A DNA stretch of 64,000 nucleotides from assembly GCF_030817195.1 (NCBI RefSeq), contig NZ_JAUSYZ010000001.1, forward strand, positions 3,968,001 to 4,032,000, written 5' to 3'. The stretch comes from Arthrobacter globiformis. Lineage in GTDB: Bacteria; Actinomycetota; Actinomycetes; Actinomycetales; Micrococcaceae. The notes beneath the pieces were generated by a model, which worked only from the letters and a program-made list of their open reading frames with translations, ran no database searches and was not told where the DNA came from. A program made the translations under genes and the position numbers. Positions 40,980 to 49,570 of the stretch are shown here, one piece after another; positions within the stretch are counted from its first letter, which is position 1; every line of letters starts with the position of its first letter.

Positions 40980-42517
40980 GCTTTCACCCTTACTCGTGGA
41001 TCCAGTGCGGAGTAGGCGAGGTCCGCGATGAGGTTGAACGCCATGGCCGTAATGGCTACGCAGAGGAAGACGCCCATGACCGGATTAGGGTCAACGTGCA
41101 GAATGCCATCCAGGAACAGGAAGCCCATGCCCCTGACGGAAAAGACCGTTTCGGTGATGACGGCACCGCCGATAAGACCGCCGATGTCGAAGGCCACGAT
41201 GGTGGCCACCGGAATGAGCGCGTTCCGGAACGCGTGCCGCATCACCACTGCCCGTTCCGAAAGGCCCTTGGCCCGTGCCGTCCGGATGTAGTCCATGTTC
41301 ATGATTTCCAGCATGGAGGCCCGGGTAAACCGCGTGTATCCGGCAAGGGAGATGAGGACGAGCGCCGTAGTGGGGAGTATGAGGTGGGTAAAGGAATCCA
41401 GTCCATGGATCCAGAAATCGCCTTCGATGTTCGGCGTGCCGGCGCCGATGGTGGCGATTGGCCGTCCCCGCACCCTGCTGTTGTTGAAGTAGGCGGGCCA
41501 GGCCTGCAGGAAGCGGTCCAGCAGCATGAGGAAGCCCACGAGGAACGACGTGATGGCCGCCGCCCGCATGGACTGTCCCCGATCGTAACCGCCCATGAAG
41601 TAGCCAATGACCAGGCCCACCAGTACTGCCGCGATGGCCAGCAGCACGATCATCAGGAATGTGGCCTGGTTCAGCAGCGGCTGGATGACGAAGTAGAGCA
41701 GCACTCCCACACCCGCGGCAATCAGGGCGGACTGCAGCGCTTTGCGGTTCCGCAGGCCGGCGGTCAGCAGGGTCACGGCAAAGGCGATGCCGGCGCCGGC
41801 GATGGCGATGACCACCGGCCCCAGTCCGGGAGTCTTGAACCACTGGGTCACGGAGAAGTAGATGAGGACCGCGGCGACAGCGGTGAAGACGATGCCGCCG
41901 GTGAGTGCCCTGCGCCTGGCGTCGCCGCCGGCCACGATCACGGCCACGGCGCCGAAGACGGCACCGACGCCGAGTGAGACCGGCAGGGGTATCTCCGGGT
42001 TGCGGAGGAAGTTGTTAAAGCCGATGGCGCCGAATTCCTTGAGCAGGACAGCGACCCAGAAGATCGGCAGGGAGAAGAACAGGAAGGCCATGAAGGTCAC
42101 GCCGTAATCCAGTGTGCTGTACTGGCGCAGGGCGGTGATGATGCCCAGCGTGATGCCCACGAGGATGGCCAGAACGGTGGCCCCGGTGACGAGTGTCAGT
42201 GTCTGAATGAGTGCATGGCCGAGGGCGTCCGTGATGGGCTGGCCGGCGATGTTCTTGCCGAGATTGCAGGAGCCGGTGAAGGGCACCAGGCACTGGGCGG
42301 CGCCGCCCAGCCATTTGAAATACCGCACGGGCGCCGGCGTATCGAGGTCCAGCAGTGCGGATCTCGAGTCCATGAGCTGCTGCTTGTTCGGTGCGCTGCT
42401 GGCGCGGAACTCCGCGAGCGGGTCGCCTGATGCTGCGGTCAGCAGATACACCAGAAAGGATGCGCCCAAAAGGATGAGTGCGGCGGTGACGAGCCGCCGG
42501 ACTATGTAGGTCACCAT
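40976..42517 (-). CDS. Peptide ABC transporter permease (DppB type, enlarged)
   Basis: A 513-residue permease. The N-terminal third (YIVRRLVTAALILLGASFLV, ALIQTLTLVTGATVLAI) and the C-terminal third (RFTRASMLEIMNMDYIRTAR, coupling loop ARAKGLSERAVVMRHAFRNA) are classic DppB. Between about residues 185 and 345 lies an extra block with around five more membrane helices (VSLGVGAVFGAVAVIVAGG, ALTGGIVFTAVAAVLIYF, LGPVVIAIAGAGIAFAVTL, FLMIVLLAIAAVLVGLVIGY). Usual DppB proteins are about 310-340 residues. It overlaps dppC by ATGA. Confidence 0.88.
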   Translation of the reverse strand: MVTYIVRRLVTAALILLGASFLVYLLTAASGDPLAEFRASSAPNKQQLMDSRSALLDLDTPAPVRYFKWLGGAAQCLVPFTGSCNLGKNIAGQPITDALGHALIQTLTLVTGATVLAILVGITLGIITALRQYSTLDYGVTFMAFLFFSLPIFWVAVLLKEFGAIGFNNFLRNPEIPLPVSLGVGAVFGAVAVIVAGGDARRRALTGGIVFTAVAAVLIYFSVTQWFKTPGLGPVVIAIAGAGIAFAVTLLTAGLRNRKALQSALIAAGVGVLLYFVIQPLLNQATFLMIVLLAIAAVLVGLVIGYFMGGYDRGQSMRAAAITSFLVGFLMLLDRFLQAWPAYFNNSRVRGRPIATIGAGTPNIEGDFWIHGLDSFTHLILPTTALVLISLAGYTRFTRASMLEIMNMDYIRTARAKGLSERAVVMRHAFRNALIPVATIVAFDIGGLIGGAVITETVFSVRGMGFLFLDGILHVDPNPVMGVFLCVAITAMAFNLIADLAYSALDPRVRVKA

Positions 42518-42629
42518 TGTGATAGAACCTCAGGATTCGGGCCCGGGGATTGCCCGGACCGGTCGCAGGTTTGGCGGCGCCTTACTGCTTGTGCTGCCAA
42601 CACAGGCACTGCCGGGAGATGGCGCTGCA

Positions 42630-42664
42630 AGGCGCCGGGACCGCGGTGCATGGTCCCGGCGCCT
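42630..42664 (-). promoter_or_regulatory. Intercistronic hairpin between the binding-protein and permease genes
   Basis: AGGCGCCGGGACC and GGTCCCGGCGCCT are perfect 13-bp arms with a 9-nt loop. It lies 31 bp after the binding-protein stop in a 178-bp gap, with no U-tract. It probably sets the ratio of binding protein to permease. Confidence 0.6.
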
Positions 42665-42695
42665 CACCTAGCTAGTTGCACTTCGTGGCACGGGC

Positions 42696-44474
42696 TTATT
42701 TCTCGGCCCACTCCCAGAAGTTCCACCAGACGCCCGTCTGGTTCGGCATGAACTTCACGCCGGTGATGCGGTCGCTGTAGGCGTCAACACCAACGGACTG
42801 GAACAGCGGGAGGCCGTATGCCGAGTCCCAGATCTTCTTGTCGATCTGCTTGATGAGGTCGTCCTGCTTGCTGCGGTCAGTCGTCACAATGAGTTCGTCC
42901 ATCAGCTTGTCGGCTTCAGGATCGCTGAACTTGTTGAAGTTGGAACCGTTGCCGGAGCGGAAGATCTGCGGCACGCCGGAGACTCCGACGCCCGGGTTGA
43001 TCCAGCCGAAGATCGTGGCGTCGTAGCCGCCCTTGCCCAGGGCCTTGCCCCAGTCAGAGGCGGCAAGTCCGCCGTCGACGATCTTGAAGCCGGCCTTGGT
43101 TGCGGACTCGCGGATGAGCGAGAACGCGTCCACACGGTTCGGGTTGTCCTTGTTGTACATGATGCGGACCTCGGGGGTCGCACCGTTCAGGAGCTTCTTG
43201 GCGCCATCAACATCGGCGTCCTGGTAGGCCGAGGAGCCGTTGCCCTGCGCGGAGGCTTCGTAGGCCGGCTGCGCGGGAACGAACAGCTGCGAGTCCAGGG
43301 GCTTTGCCTCCGGATCGAGCTTCTTGATGATCTTGTCCACGATGTCCTTGCGCGGAACCGTCTTTATGAATGCCTCGCGGACATTCTTGTCGGCGAAGGG
43401 TCCCGAGTAGTTCAGGTCGATGTGGTCGTAGGAGAGCTGGTTGCCCTGTTCCACCGTGACGCCCTGGCTCTCAAGTGCCTTGAGCTGTTCGAGCGTGTCA
43501 GCCGACGCCTGCGGAGCGATAATGTCAGCCTCGCCGTTCTTCAGCGCCTGGACCTGTGCCGGGGAGGAACCGATGTAGCGGACAGTGATCTCGTCCAGCT
43601 TGGCCTCGGGGCCCCAGTTGTAGTCCTTGTTGCGGACCATGGTCAGGGACTGGTCCTGGTTGATGCTCTGGACAACGAACGGGCCGTTGGACAGGAACAG
43701 GCTCGGATCGCTCGGCAGGGTCTTGGAGTCGAAGCCGGTGTTCCACAGATCGGACATGGCCTTGAGCTTGGCATCGGCGGCCTTGGGCGCCTTGGAGTCG
43801 CCGCGGGGCAGGCTCTTGAGGTGGTCGATGAACGCCTGCGTGTCGGCCAGGCCGGCCTTCTTGGCCAGGACGTGGGCCGGGATATCAATGCCCGGTCCGC
43901 CCAGCGCGATCTCCCAGTCGGCGAACGGCTTGGAGTACTTGATGGTCATGGAGCGGTTGTTGTCGCCGATTTCGGGGAAATCGGTGAGCGCGAGACCAGT
44001 GGGGTCGCCGGCGTAGGAGAAGTAGGATGTTCCCGCCTTGCCCTCGGCGTCGGCGTCGTTGTAGTACCCGGAGAAGGCTGCCCACTGCAGGAGCAGGTCC
44101 GCTGCGGTGACGGGCGTGCCGTCCGACCACTTCACACCTTCGTTGATGGTGTATTTGACGGTCAGCGGATCGTCAGACGTCTTTTCCATCTTGCCGAACT
44201 TGTCGTTGTGGACGATGTTCAGCTGGTTGTCGATGTAATAGAACCCGGAGTGTGTGGCGTAGCTGACCTTCGAGTTGATGTCAGTGTTGCCGTCGGCCGT
44301 GTTCGGGTTGAAGGTGTTGAACGCATTGACCTCAACTACAGTGGCTGTTCCCCCCTGTTTGCCGGCCGCATTACTGGACGGGGTTGTCCCGCCATTGGTG
44401 CTCGCGCAGGCGCTGAGCGCCAGTGCAGCCGCGGCTGCAACGCCTACTGCTTTGGAAATACGACTGAATCGCAT
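42696..44474 (-). CDS. Peptide-type substrate-binding lipoprotein (SBP family 5)
   Basis: A 592-residue lipoprotein. The signal AVGVAAAAALALSAC ends at the lipobox (Cys about 22). The mature protein has family-5 features: YATHSGFYYIDNQLNIVHND, VKYTINEGVKWSDGTPVTAA near residue 110 and FAFNEADKNVREAF-like segment PFADKNVREAFIKTVPRKDI. It binds peptides or a related ligand and hands it to the DppB/C-type permeases. I chose ATG 44474; the longer frame to 44570 lacks a signal at its start. It is the first gene of the operon. Confidence 0.9.
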   Translation of the reverse strand: MRFSRISKAVGVAAAAALALSACASTNGGTTPSSNAAGKQGGTATVVEVNAFNTFNPNTADGNTDINSKVSYATHSGFYYIDNQLNIVHNDKFGKMEKTSDDPLTVKYTINEGVKWSDGTPVTAADLLLQWAAFSGYYNDADAEGKAGTSYFSYAGDPTGLALTDFPEIGDNNRSMTIKYSKPFADWEIALGGPGIDIPAHVLAKKAGLADTQAFIDHLKSLPRGDSKAPKAADAKLKAMSDLWNTGFDSKTLPSDPSLFLSNGPFVVQSINQDQSLTMVRNKDYNWGPEAKLDEITVRYIGSSPAQVQALKNGEADIIAPQASADTLEQLKALESQGVTVEQGNQLSYDHIDLNYSGPFADKNVREAFIKTVPRKDIVDKIIKKLDPEAKPLDSQLFVPAQPAYEASAQGNGSSAYQDADVDGAKKLLNGATPEVRIMYNKDNPNRVDAFSLIRESATKAGFKIVDGGLAASDWGKALGKGGYDATIFGWINPGVGVSGVPQIFRSGNGSNFNKFSDPEADKLMDELIVTTDRSKQDDLIKQIDKKIWDSAYGLPLFQSVGVDAYSDRITGVKFMPNQTGVWWNFWEWAEK

Positions 44475-44549
44475 TCCGCCTCCTATGTTTCTGTGAGTGT
44501 GGAAAAGACCTTCGCTGTGGGCGCTGGCCAGACCCGCTACATCCCCCCA

Positions 44550-44571
44550 GTGAGATGTGGCGAGTCTCACA
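44550..44571. promoter_or_regulatory. Candidate operator upstream of the peptide ABC operon
   Basis: GTGAGA-N9-TCTCAC is a perfect inverted repeat (44550-44570). It overlaps TGTGGCGAGTCTCACA (44556-44571), which fits the CRP/GlxR consensus TGTGA-N6-TCACA at 9 of 10 positions. It is about 76 bp from the ATG. Confidence 0.5.
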
Positions 44572-44728
44572 TGACAAGTAGCCTAGACCCGAACCCGGCA
44601 CCTGCGGTCCGAAAGTTGTCCCTCAGTAAAGGTTGTTATCGAGATGCAACCAACCTGTTGCCGGACGAAAAGCCAGCACTCCTTTTCCTTGACGCCGTGT
44701 TGCACGGAGGGTACGGGGCCAATCATAG

Positions 44729-44761
44729 AAAAAGCCCCGGTCCAAAGGACCGGGGCTTTTT
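44729..44761 (-). terminator. Terminator after ychF
   Basis: Perfect 15-bp arms AAAAAGCCCCGGTCC / GGACCGGGGCTTTTT with an AAA loop. The A/T ends supply a U-tract on both strands. It lies 40 bp past the ychF stop. Confidence 0.9.
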
Positions 44762-44800
44762 CGCCGTTAATACTCAATCACTGAGTACCTCAGCGGAAAC

Positions 44801-45892
44801 TCACACATTGAAGCGGAACTCCACCACATCGCCGTCGGACATGACGTATTCCTTGCCTTCGATGCGGACCTTGCCGCGCGACTTGGCCTCCGCCATGGAA
44901 CCGGCATCGATGAGGTCCTCGAAGGAGACAACCTCAGCCTTGATAAAGCCGCGCTGGAAGTCCGAGTGGATGACGCCGGCCGCCTGCGGGGCGGTGTCGC
45001 CCTGGTGGATGGTCCACGCGCGCGCTTCCTTGGGCCCGGCCGTGAGGTAGGTCTGCAGCCCCAGCGTGTGGAATCCGACGCGGGCCAGCTGGTCCAGCCC
45101 GGATTCGTCCTGCCCGTTCATTTCGAGCATTTCGCGCGCCTCGGCCTCGTCCAGCTCCACCAGGTCGGACTCGAGCTTGGCGTCAAGGAAGATGCAGTCG
45201 GCCGGCGCAACCATGGCGCGCAGCTCGGCCTGCTTCTCCTCGCTGCCGAGAATTCCCTCGTCCGCGTTGAAGACGTAGATGAAGGGCTTGGCCGTCAGGA
45301 GGCTGAGCTCCTTGAGGTGTTCCATCTCCAGCTTGTCGCTCGTGACGGACGAGTAGATGGTGTCGCCGCGCTCCAGCACGGCCTGCGCGGCCTTGATGGC
45401 AGCGAGCTCCGCGGCCTCCCGCTTCTTGATCTTGACCTCTTTTTCGATCCGGGGAATGGCCTTCTCGATGGTCTGCAGATCGGCGAGGATCAGCTCGGTG
45501 TTGATGGTTTCCATGTCCGAGCGGGGGTCGACCTTGCCGTCGACGTGGATGACGTCAGGGTCGTCGAAGACGCGCACCACCTCGGCGATGGCTTCCGCTT
45601 CACGGATGTTGGCGAGGAACTGGTTTCCCAGGCCTTCCCCTTCGGAGGCACCCTTGACGATGCCTGCGATGTCAACGAAGGAGACAGCAGCGGGCAGTAC
45701 GCGCTGCGAGCCGAAGATCCCGGCGAGCTGCTGGAGCCTGGGGTCGGGCAGGTTCACGACGCCGACATTGGGTTCGATGGTGGCGAACGGATAGTTCGCG
45801 GCCAGCACCTGGTTGCGGGTCAGTGCGTTGAAAAGTGTTGATTTGCCGACGTTGGGCAGTCCGACGATGCCAATAGTAAGAGCCACGGACAT
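44801..45892 (-). CDS. ychF: Ribosome-binding ATPase YchF (Obg family)
   Basis: A 363-residue P-loop ATPase. G1 is GLPNVGKSTLFNALT near residue 10, G3 is DIAGIVKGASEGEGLGNQFL near 73, and YVFNADEG stands where GTPases have NKxD, consistent with the ATP preference of the family. A coiled-coil domain (RIEKEVKIKKREAAELAA) and the C-terminal TGS domain (RGFIKAEVVSFEDL) follow. It is divergent from rmuC. Confidence 0.95.
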   Translation of the reverse strand: MSVALTIGIVGLPNVGKSTLFNALTRNQVLAANYPFATIEPNVGVVNLPDPRLQQLAGIFGSQRVLPAAVSFVDIAGIVKGASEGEGLGNQFLANIREAEAIAEVVRVFDDPDVIHVDGKVDPRSDMETINTELILADLQTIEKAIPRIEKEVKIKKREAAELAAIKAAQAVLERGDTIYSSVTSDKLEMEHLKELSLLTAKPFIYVFNADEGILGSEEKQAELRAMVAPADCIFLDAKLESDLVELDEAEAREMLEMNGQDESGLDQLARVGFHTLGLQTYLTAGPKEARAWTIHQGDTAPQAAGVIHSDFQRGFIKAEVVSFEDLIDAGSMAEAKSRGKVRIEGKEYVMSDGDVVEFRFNV

Positions 45893-45978
45893 TGATTCTA
45901 CCCGTTCGACCCCCGCATCCCGTGCCGCCTGGTGCTGCCTTCACAATAAATGTCACAGCCCCGTGCCACAGTGAAGGC

Positions 45979-47289
45979 ATGGAACCTTTTGCAGTCATTC
46001 TGGCCCTTTTAATGCTGTTGCTGGGCGCCGTGGCCGGCGGGGGCGCGGTGTACGTGGTGCTGCGCCGCCGGAGCACCGCCCTGGAGGCGGATTTCGACGG
46101 CGTTTCGGCACGCCTTTCGGAGGTGAGCGCCCAGTTCGCCGCCGCGGATGCGGAACGGAAGCTCCTGTCCGCCCAGAACCGGGAGTTGGGCACGTCGCGT
46201 GAGCAGGACGCCAGCGTCCTGCGGGCCCTGGCGCCGGTGGCTGAGAAGCTGACGGCGGTGCAGCAGCAGGTATCCCTGCTGGAACGGGACCGGCTGGAAC
46301 AGTACGGTCAGCTGGCCCAGCAGCTGCAGGAGGCCCGCCTCACCGACGAGCAGCTGATGCGGTCCACGCATGCCCTTGAGTCGGCGCTCCGGTCGAACAG
46401 CGCCCGCGGACAGTGGGGCGAAGTGCAGCTGCGCCGGGTCGTGGAGGCGGCCGGCATGATGAGGCACGTCGACTTCCATGAGCAGCACCACGGCACATCG
46501 GGCGCCGAGGCCACCGTCCGCCCGGACCTTGTGGTCCAGCTGCCGGGCGACAAGCAGCTCGTTGTCGACGCCAAGGTCCCCCTGTCCGCCTACCTTGAGG
46601 CGCAGGAGCTGGGGCAGTCAGCCAGTGACAAGCCCGGGCTTAGTCAGGCAGCGCGGCAAAACCTCCTGGCGGCGCACGCCAAGGCGCTGAAGGCGCATGT
46701 GGACGCCCTCAGCACCAAGAAGTACTGGGATATTTCAGGGAACTCGCCGGAACTGGTGATCTGCTTTGTCCCGGCCGAGTCCATCCTCGCCGCCGCGCTC
46801 TCCGCCGACCCTGCGCTCCTGGATCACGCGCTGTCCCGGAATGTGGTGCTGGCATCCCCCGGCACGCTGCTCGCGGTGCTCAAGTCCGTGGCGTTCACGT
46901 GGCGCCAGGACGTACTCACGGACAGTGCACGGGAGCTCTTCGAACTTGCCCGGCAGCTGTACGAGCGGATGGGCACGCTCGGGGACAACGTGGGCAAGCT
47001 GGGGTCATCGCTGAAAACCTCGGTGGACCGTTACAACGCGATGGTCGGCACGCTGGAGGCACGGGTGCTTCCCACCGCGCGGAAACTGAATGCCCTGGAC
47101 GCCACCGGACTGGTGACGCCTCCGGCTGTGCAGGTCACGCCGCGCTCCCCCGCGGCCCCGGAACTGCAGGGCGAATCACGGCAGCACGCTGAACTGCACG
47201 CCGCGGGGCCGGCAGCGGCCGAACCGGACGCCGGCGAACTGATAGCCGGCGAACCGCGGCCGGCCGTGGAGGAAGAGGACGCCGCCTAG
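45979..47289 (+). CDS. rmuC: RmuC-family DNA recombination protein
   Basis: A 436-residue protein. The N-terminal membrane helix (VILALLMLLLGAVAGGGAVY) is followed by a coiled coil (LEADFDGVSARLSEVSAQF, LLERDRLEQYGQLAQQL). The RmuC nuclease-like core then follows: SNSARGQWGEVQLRRVVEAA near residue 142, RPDLVVQLPGDKQLVVDAKV near 180 and YLEAQELG. It limits DNA inversions or recombination; the mechanism is not settled. I chose ATG 45979, although the AAGG before it is unusually close. Confidence 0.88.
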   Translation: MEPFAVILALLMLLLGAVAGGGAVYVVLRRRSTALEADFDGVSARLSEVSAQFAAADAERKLLSAQNRELGTSREQDASVLRALAPVAEKLTAVQQQVSLLERDRLEQYGQLAQQLQEARLTDEQLMRSTHALESALRSNSARGQWGEVQLRRVVEAAGMMRHVDFHEQHHGTSGAEATVRPDLVVQLPGDKQLVVDAKVPLSAYLEAQELGQSASDKPGLSQAARQNLLAAHAKALKAHVDALSTKKYWDISGNSPELVICFVPAESILAAALSADPALLDHALSRNVVLASPGTLLAVLKSVAFTWRQDVLTDSARELFELARQLYERMGTLGDNVGKLGSSLKTSVDRYNAMVGTLEARVLPTARKLNALDATGLVTPPAVQVTPRSPAAPELQGESRQHAELHAAGPAAAEPDAGELIAGEPRPAVEEEDAA

Positions 47290-47326
47290 AGGAGCCGCCG
47301 GATGGACGCCGGCCCGCGCTCTGCTG

Positions 47327-48403
47327 CTAGCGCGAACGGCGTCCGCCGAGGGCGCGGGACACGTCCCCCGCTTCCTTGAGCGTGGCGCGGAGCTCCTTGG
47401 GCAGGGAGAAGAGGAGGTCCTCCTCTGCCGTCACAATCTCCTCGACGGCGCCGTATCCGTAGTCAGCCAGGAGGCGGAGCACGTCCTTGACCAAGACCTC
47501 CGGGACGGACGCGCCTGAGGTGACGCCCACGGTGGCGACACCCTCGAACCAGGACTCGTCCACCTCGTTGGCGAAGTCAACACGGTACGACGCCTTGGCG
47601 CCGTATTCGAGTGCCACTTCGACGAGGCGCACGGAGTTAGAGGAGTTCGCCGAACCGACCACGATCACCAGATCAGCCTGGGGGGCGATCTTCTTGATGG
47701 CCACCTGGCGGTTGGTCGTGGCGTAGCAGATGTCGTCGCTGGGCGGATCCTGGAGCGTGGGGAAGCGATCCTTGAGCAGCCTGACGGTCTCCATGGTCTC
47801 GTCCACGCTGAGCGTGGTCTGGGAAAGCCAGATGACCTTTTCAGGGTCCCGTACCGTCACCTTATCCACCTCATGGGGGCCGTTGATGATCTGGATGTGC
47901 TCGGGGGCCTCGCCGGACGTTCCTTCAACCTCTTCGTGGCCGTCGTGGCCGATCAGGAGGATGTCGAAGTCGTCCTTGGCGAAGCGGACAGCCTCCTTGT
48001 GAACCTTGGTCACGAGGGGGCAGGTCGCATCGATCGTCCGCAACCCGCGGTCCTCCGCGGACTGGACCACCGCCGGGGAAACGCCGTGGGCCGAGAAGAT
48101 GACCAGGGCGCCCTCGGGCACTTCGTCCGTTTCGTCCACGAAGATGGCGCCCTGCTCCTCCAGGGAGCTGACCACGTGCACGTTGTGGACGATCTGTTTC
48201 CGGACATAGACGGGCGGTCCGTAGTGCTGCAGTGCCTTTTCGACGGCGATGACCGCGCGGTCCACGCCGGCGCAGTATCCGCGCGGGGCTGCCAGCAGAA
48301 CCTTTTTGGGGCCGGGGACCGGTGCCGCCGCGAGCACTTCCTCCGGCGAACGCCGCCGGCGCGGGACGGTTGGCATCGAAAGGGAAACTGCAGAGGAAGT
48401 CAT
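47327..48403 (-). CDS. ispH: 4-hydroxy-3-methylbut-2-enyl diphosphate reductase
   Basis: A 358-residue 4Fe-4S enzyme for the last step of the MEP isoprenoid pathway. The three cluster cysteines lie in PRGYCAGVDRAV near residue 45, IDATCPLVTKVHKEA near 131 and DDICYATTNRQVA near 230. The catalytic Glu region IIGHDGHEEVEGTSGE is present as LIGHDGHEEVEGTSGE. It is divergent from nothing nearby: the next gene upstream lies on the same strand. Confidence 0.94.
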   Translation of the reverse strand: MTSSAVSLSMPTVPRRRRSPEEVLAAAPVPGPKKVLLAAPRGYCAGVDRAVIAVEKALQHYGPPVYVRKQIVHNVHVVSSLEEQGAIFVDETDEVPEGALVIFSAHGVSPAVVQSAEDRGLRTIDATCPLVTKVHKEAVRFAKDDFDILLIGHDGHEEVEGTSGEAPEHIQIINGPHEVDKVTVRDPEKVIWLSQTTLSVDETMETVRLLKDRFPTLQDPPSDDICYATTNRQVAIKKIAPQADLVIVVGSANSSNSVRLVEVALEYGAKASYRVDFANEVDESWFEGVATVGVTSGASVPEVLVKDVLRLLADYGYGAVEEIVTAEEDLLFSLPKELRATLKEAGDVSRALGGRRSR

Positions 48404-48443
48404 TGCTCCATGCTACCGGCTGGGCGGCAGGCCCCTGGGCGGC

Positions 48444-49292
48444 TCATCGCCTGCGGGCAGGACCGCCGGCCACCCTGACCAGCACGCCTGCCGCCACCAG
48501 GGCCGCACCGACGATCGCCGCCGCCAGCGTCCAGGACGCAAACCCGGCAGCGGAAGCCGCTACGAACTCCCGCTTGAACAGGTCTGCCATTTCGTTTCCG
48601 CTCGCGGTTCCCATGACGGCGTCGGCGGCCCAGCGGGATGCCAGCGTCCACAGTCCGGAAAGCGCCAGTGCGCCCACTCCGATGCCGGCCAGGACTTTCC
48701 ACCGCCGGCGGGCGGTCACGAGCGCCAGGAGAAACGCCACGCCGGCACCGAGGGCCAGGCTGTATCCCAGCGGAGAGTATGCGGAAACCCCTTCAATGAG
48801 CTGGCGCTGGTTCGTCTGGCCGATGTTCACCAGGGTCTGGCCCGGGGCCTCCAGCGGAACATCCACCTGGCTGGAAATCTGTTTGGCCGCCAGGGCGACG
48901 AGCGGGGCCACATCCAGGGTCAGCGAGGTGCTGGAAACCGCCTCAGGCGGAAGGGACGCCGGGTCGGCGAAGTTGAGGCGGTGGCTCTTCCGCAGTGTTT
49001 CTTCCCAGGCAGCCGGGTACTCGGGCAGGCCAGTGAGGGAGGTTGCCGCCCTTTCCAGCACCGGCCGGACCAGTGCGGCCACCTGCGGCGGCAGGGTGCC
49101 GCCGGTATCAATACTGCTGACGGCGGCGGTTGCCAGGCGCTTCTGGAAATCCGGGTCCTTGCCCAGTGGTGCAGCCAGGGCAACGAAGCCATCCTCCTGC
49201 ACGATGTTGCGGTCCACCCAGATGGCCGGAACCGCGGCGGCGGAGAGGAGAAGACCAAGGATGACGGCCAAGGCCGCAAGAAATGAGCGCAA
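48444..49292 (-). CDS. Conserved membrane protein, function unknown
   Basis: A 282-residue protein. The N-terminal helix (FLAALAVILGLLLSAAAVPA) is followed by an extracytoplasmic domain of about 150 residues (WVDRNIVQEDGFVALAAPLG, VRPVLERAATSLTGLPEYP) and three C-terminal helices (YSLALGAGVAFLLALVTA, VLAGIGVGALALSGLW, LAAAIVGAALVAAGVLV). It starts at TTG 49292. Actinobacterial genomes often carry such a gene between ispH and xseA. Confidence 0.7.
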   Translation of the reverse strand: MRSFLAALAVILGLLLSAAAVPAIWVDRNIVQEDGFVALAAPLGKDPDFQKRLATAAVSSIDTGGTLPPQVAALVRPVLERAATSLTGLPEYPAAWEETLRKSHRLNFADPASLPPEAVSSTSLTLDVAPLVALAAKQISSQVDVPLEAPGQTLVNIGQTNQRQLIEGVSAYSPLGYSLALGAGVAFLLALVTARRRWKVLAGIGVGALALSGLWTLASRWAADAVMGTASGNEMADLFKREFVAASAAGFASWTLAAAIVGAALVAAGVLVRVAGGPARRR

Positions 49293-49570
49293 GGGATTCC
49301 TAGCTGGTCGGGTTTCTCGGCTGGTCGGATGCCCGGCTGGTCAGCAGGACACTGCCATCCTAGGTGCGCCGGTCCCGCGATGGAAAAAGTAGGGCAATCC
49401 AAAATGTCGGCCCTCGGCAATGCCCGCTTATCAGCAATGCCGCGCTCTCAACAATGTCCGAGCCGGGTGATACAGCTATGGATAGAGTGGATTAACCCAC
49501 CGCGCACGCACCATCCACAGGCAAAGGACCGTGACCATGCAACTGGCATTCGCCGCCACCGGGGCTGCAC

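Larger units (their letters stand above)
44475..44800. other. Control region of the peptide ABC operon
   Basis: A 326-bp gap between ychF and the binding-protein gene. It contains the ychF terminator (44729-44761) and, nearer the operon start, the palindromic operator candidate at 44550-44571. The rest shows no gene. Confidence 0.5.

Noticed and set aside
49293..49340. Three imperfect GGCTGGTC repeats before xseA
   Set aside because: Too short and irregular to call a repeat element.
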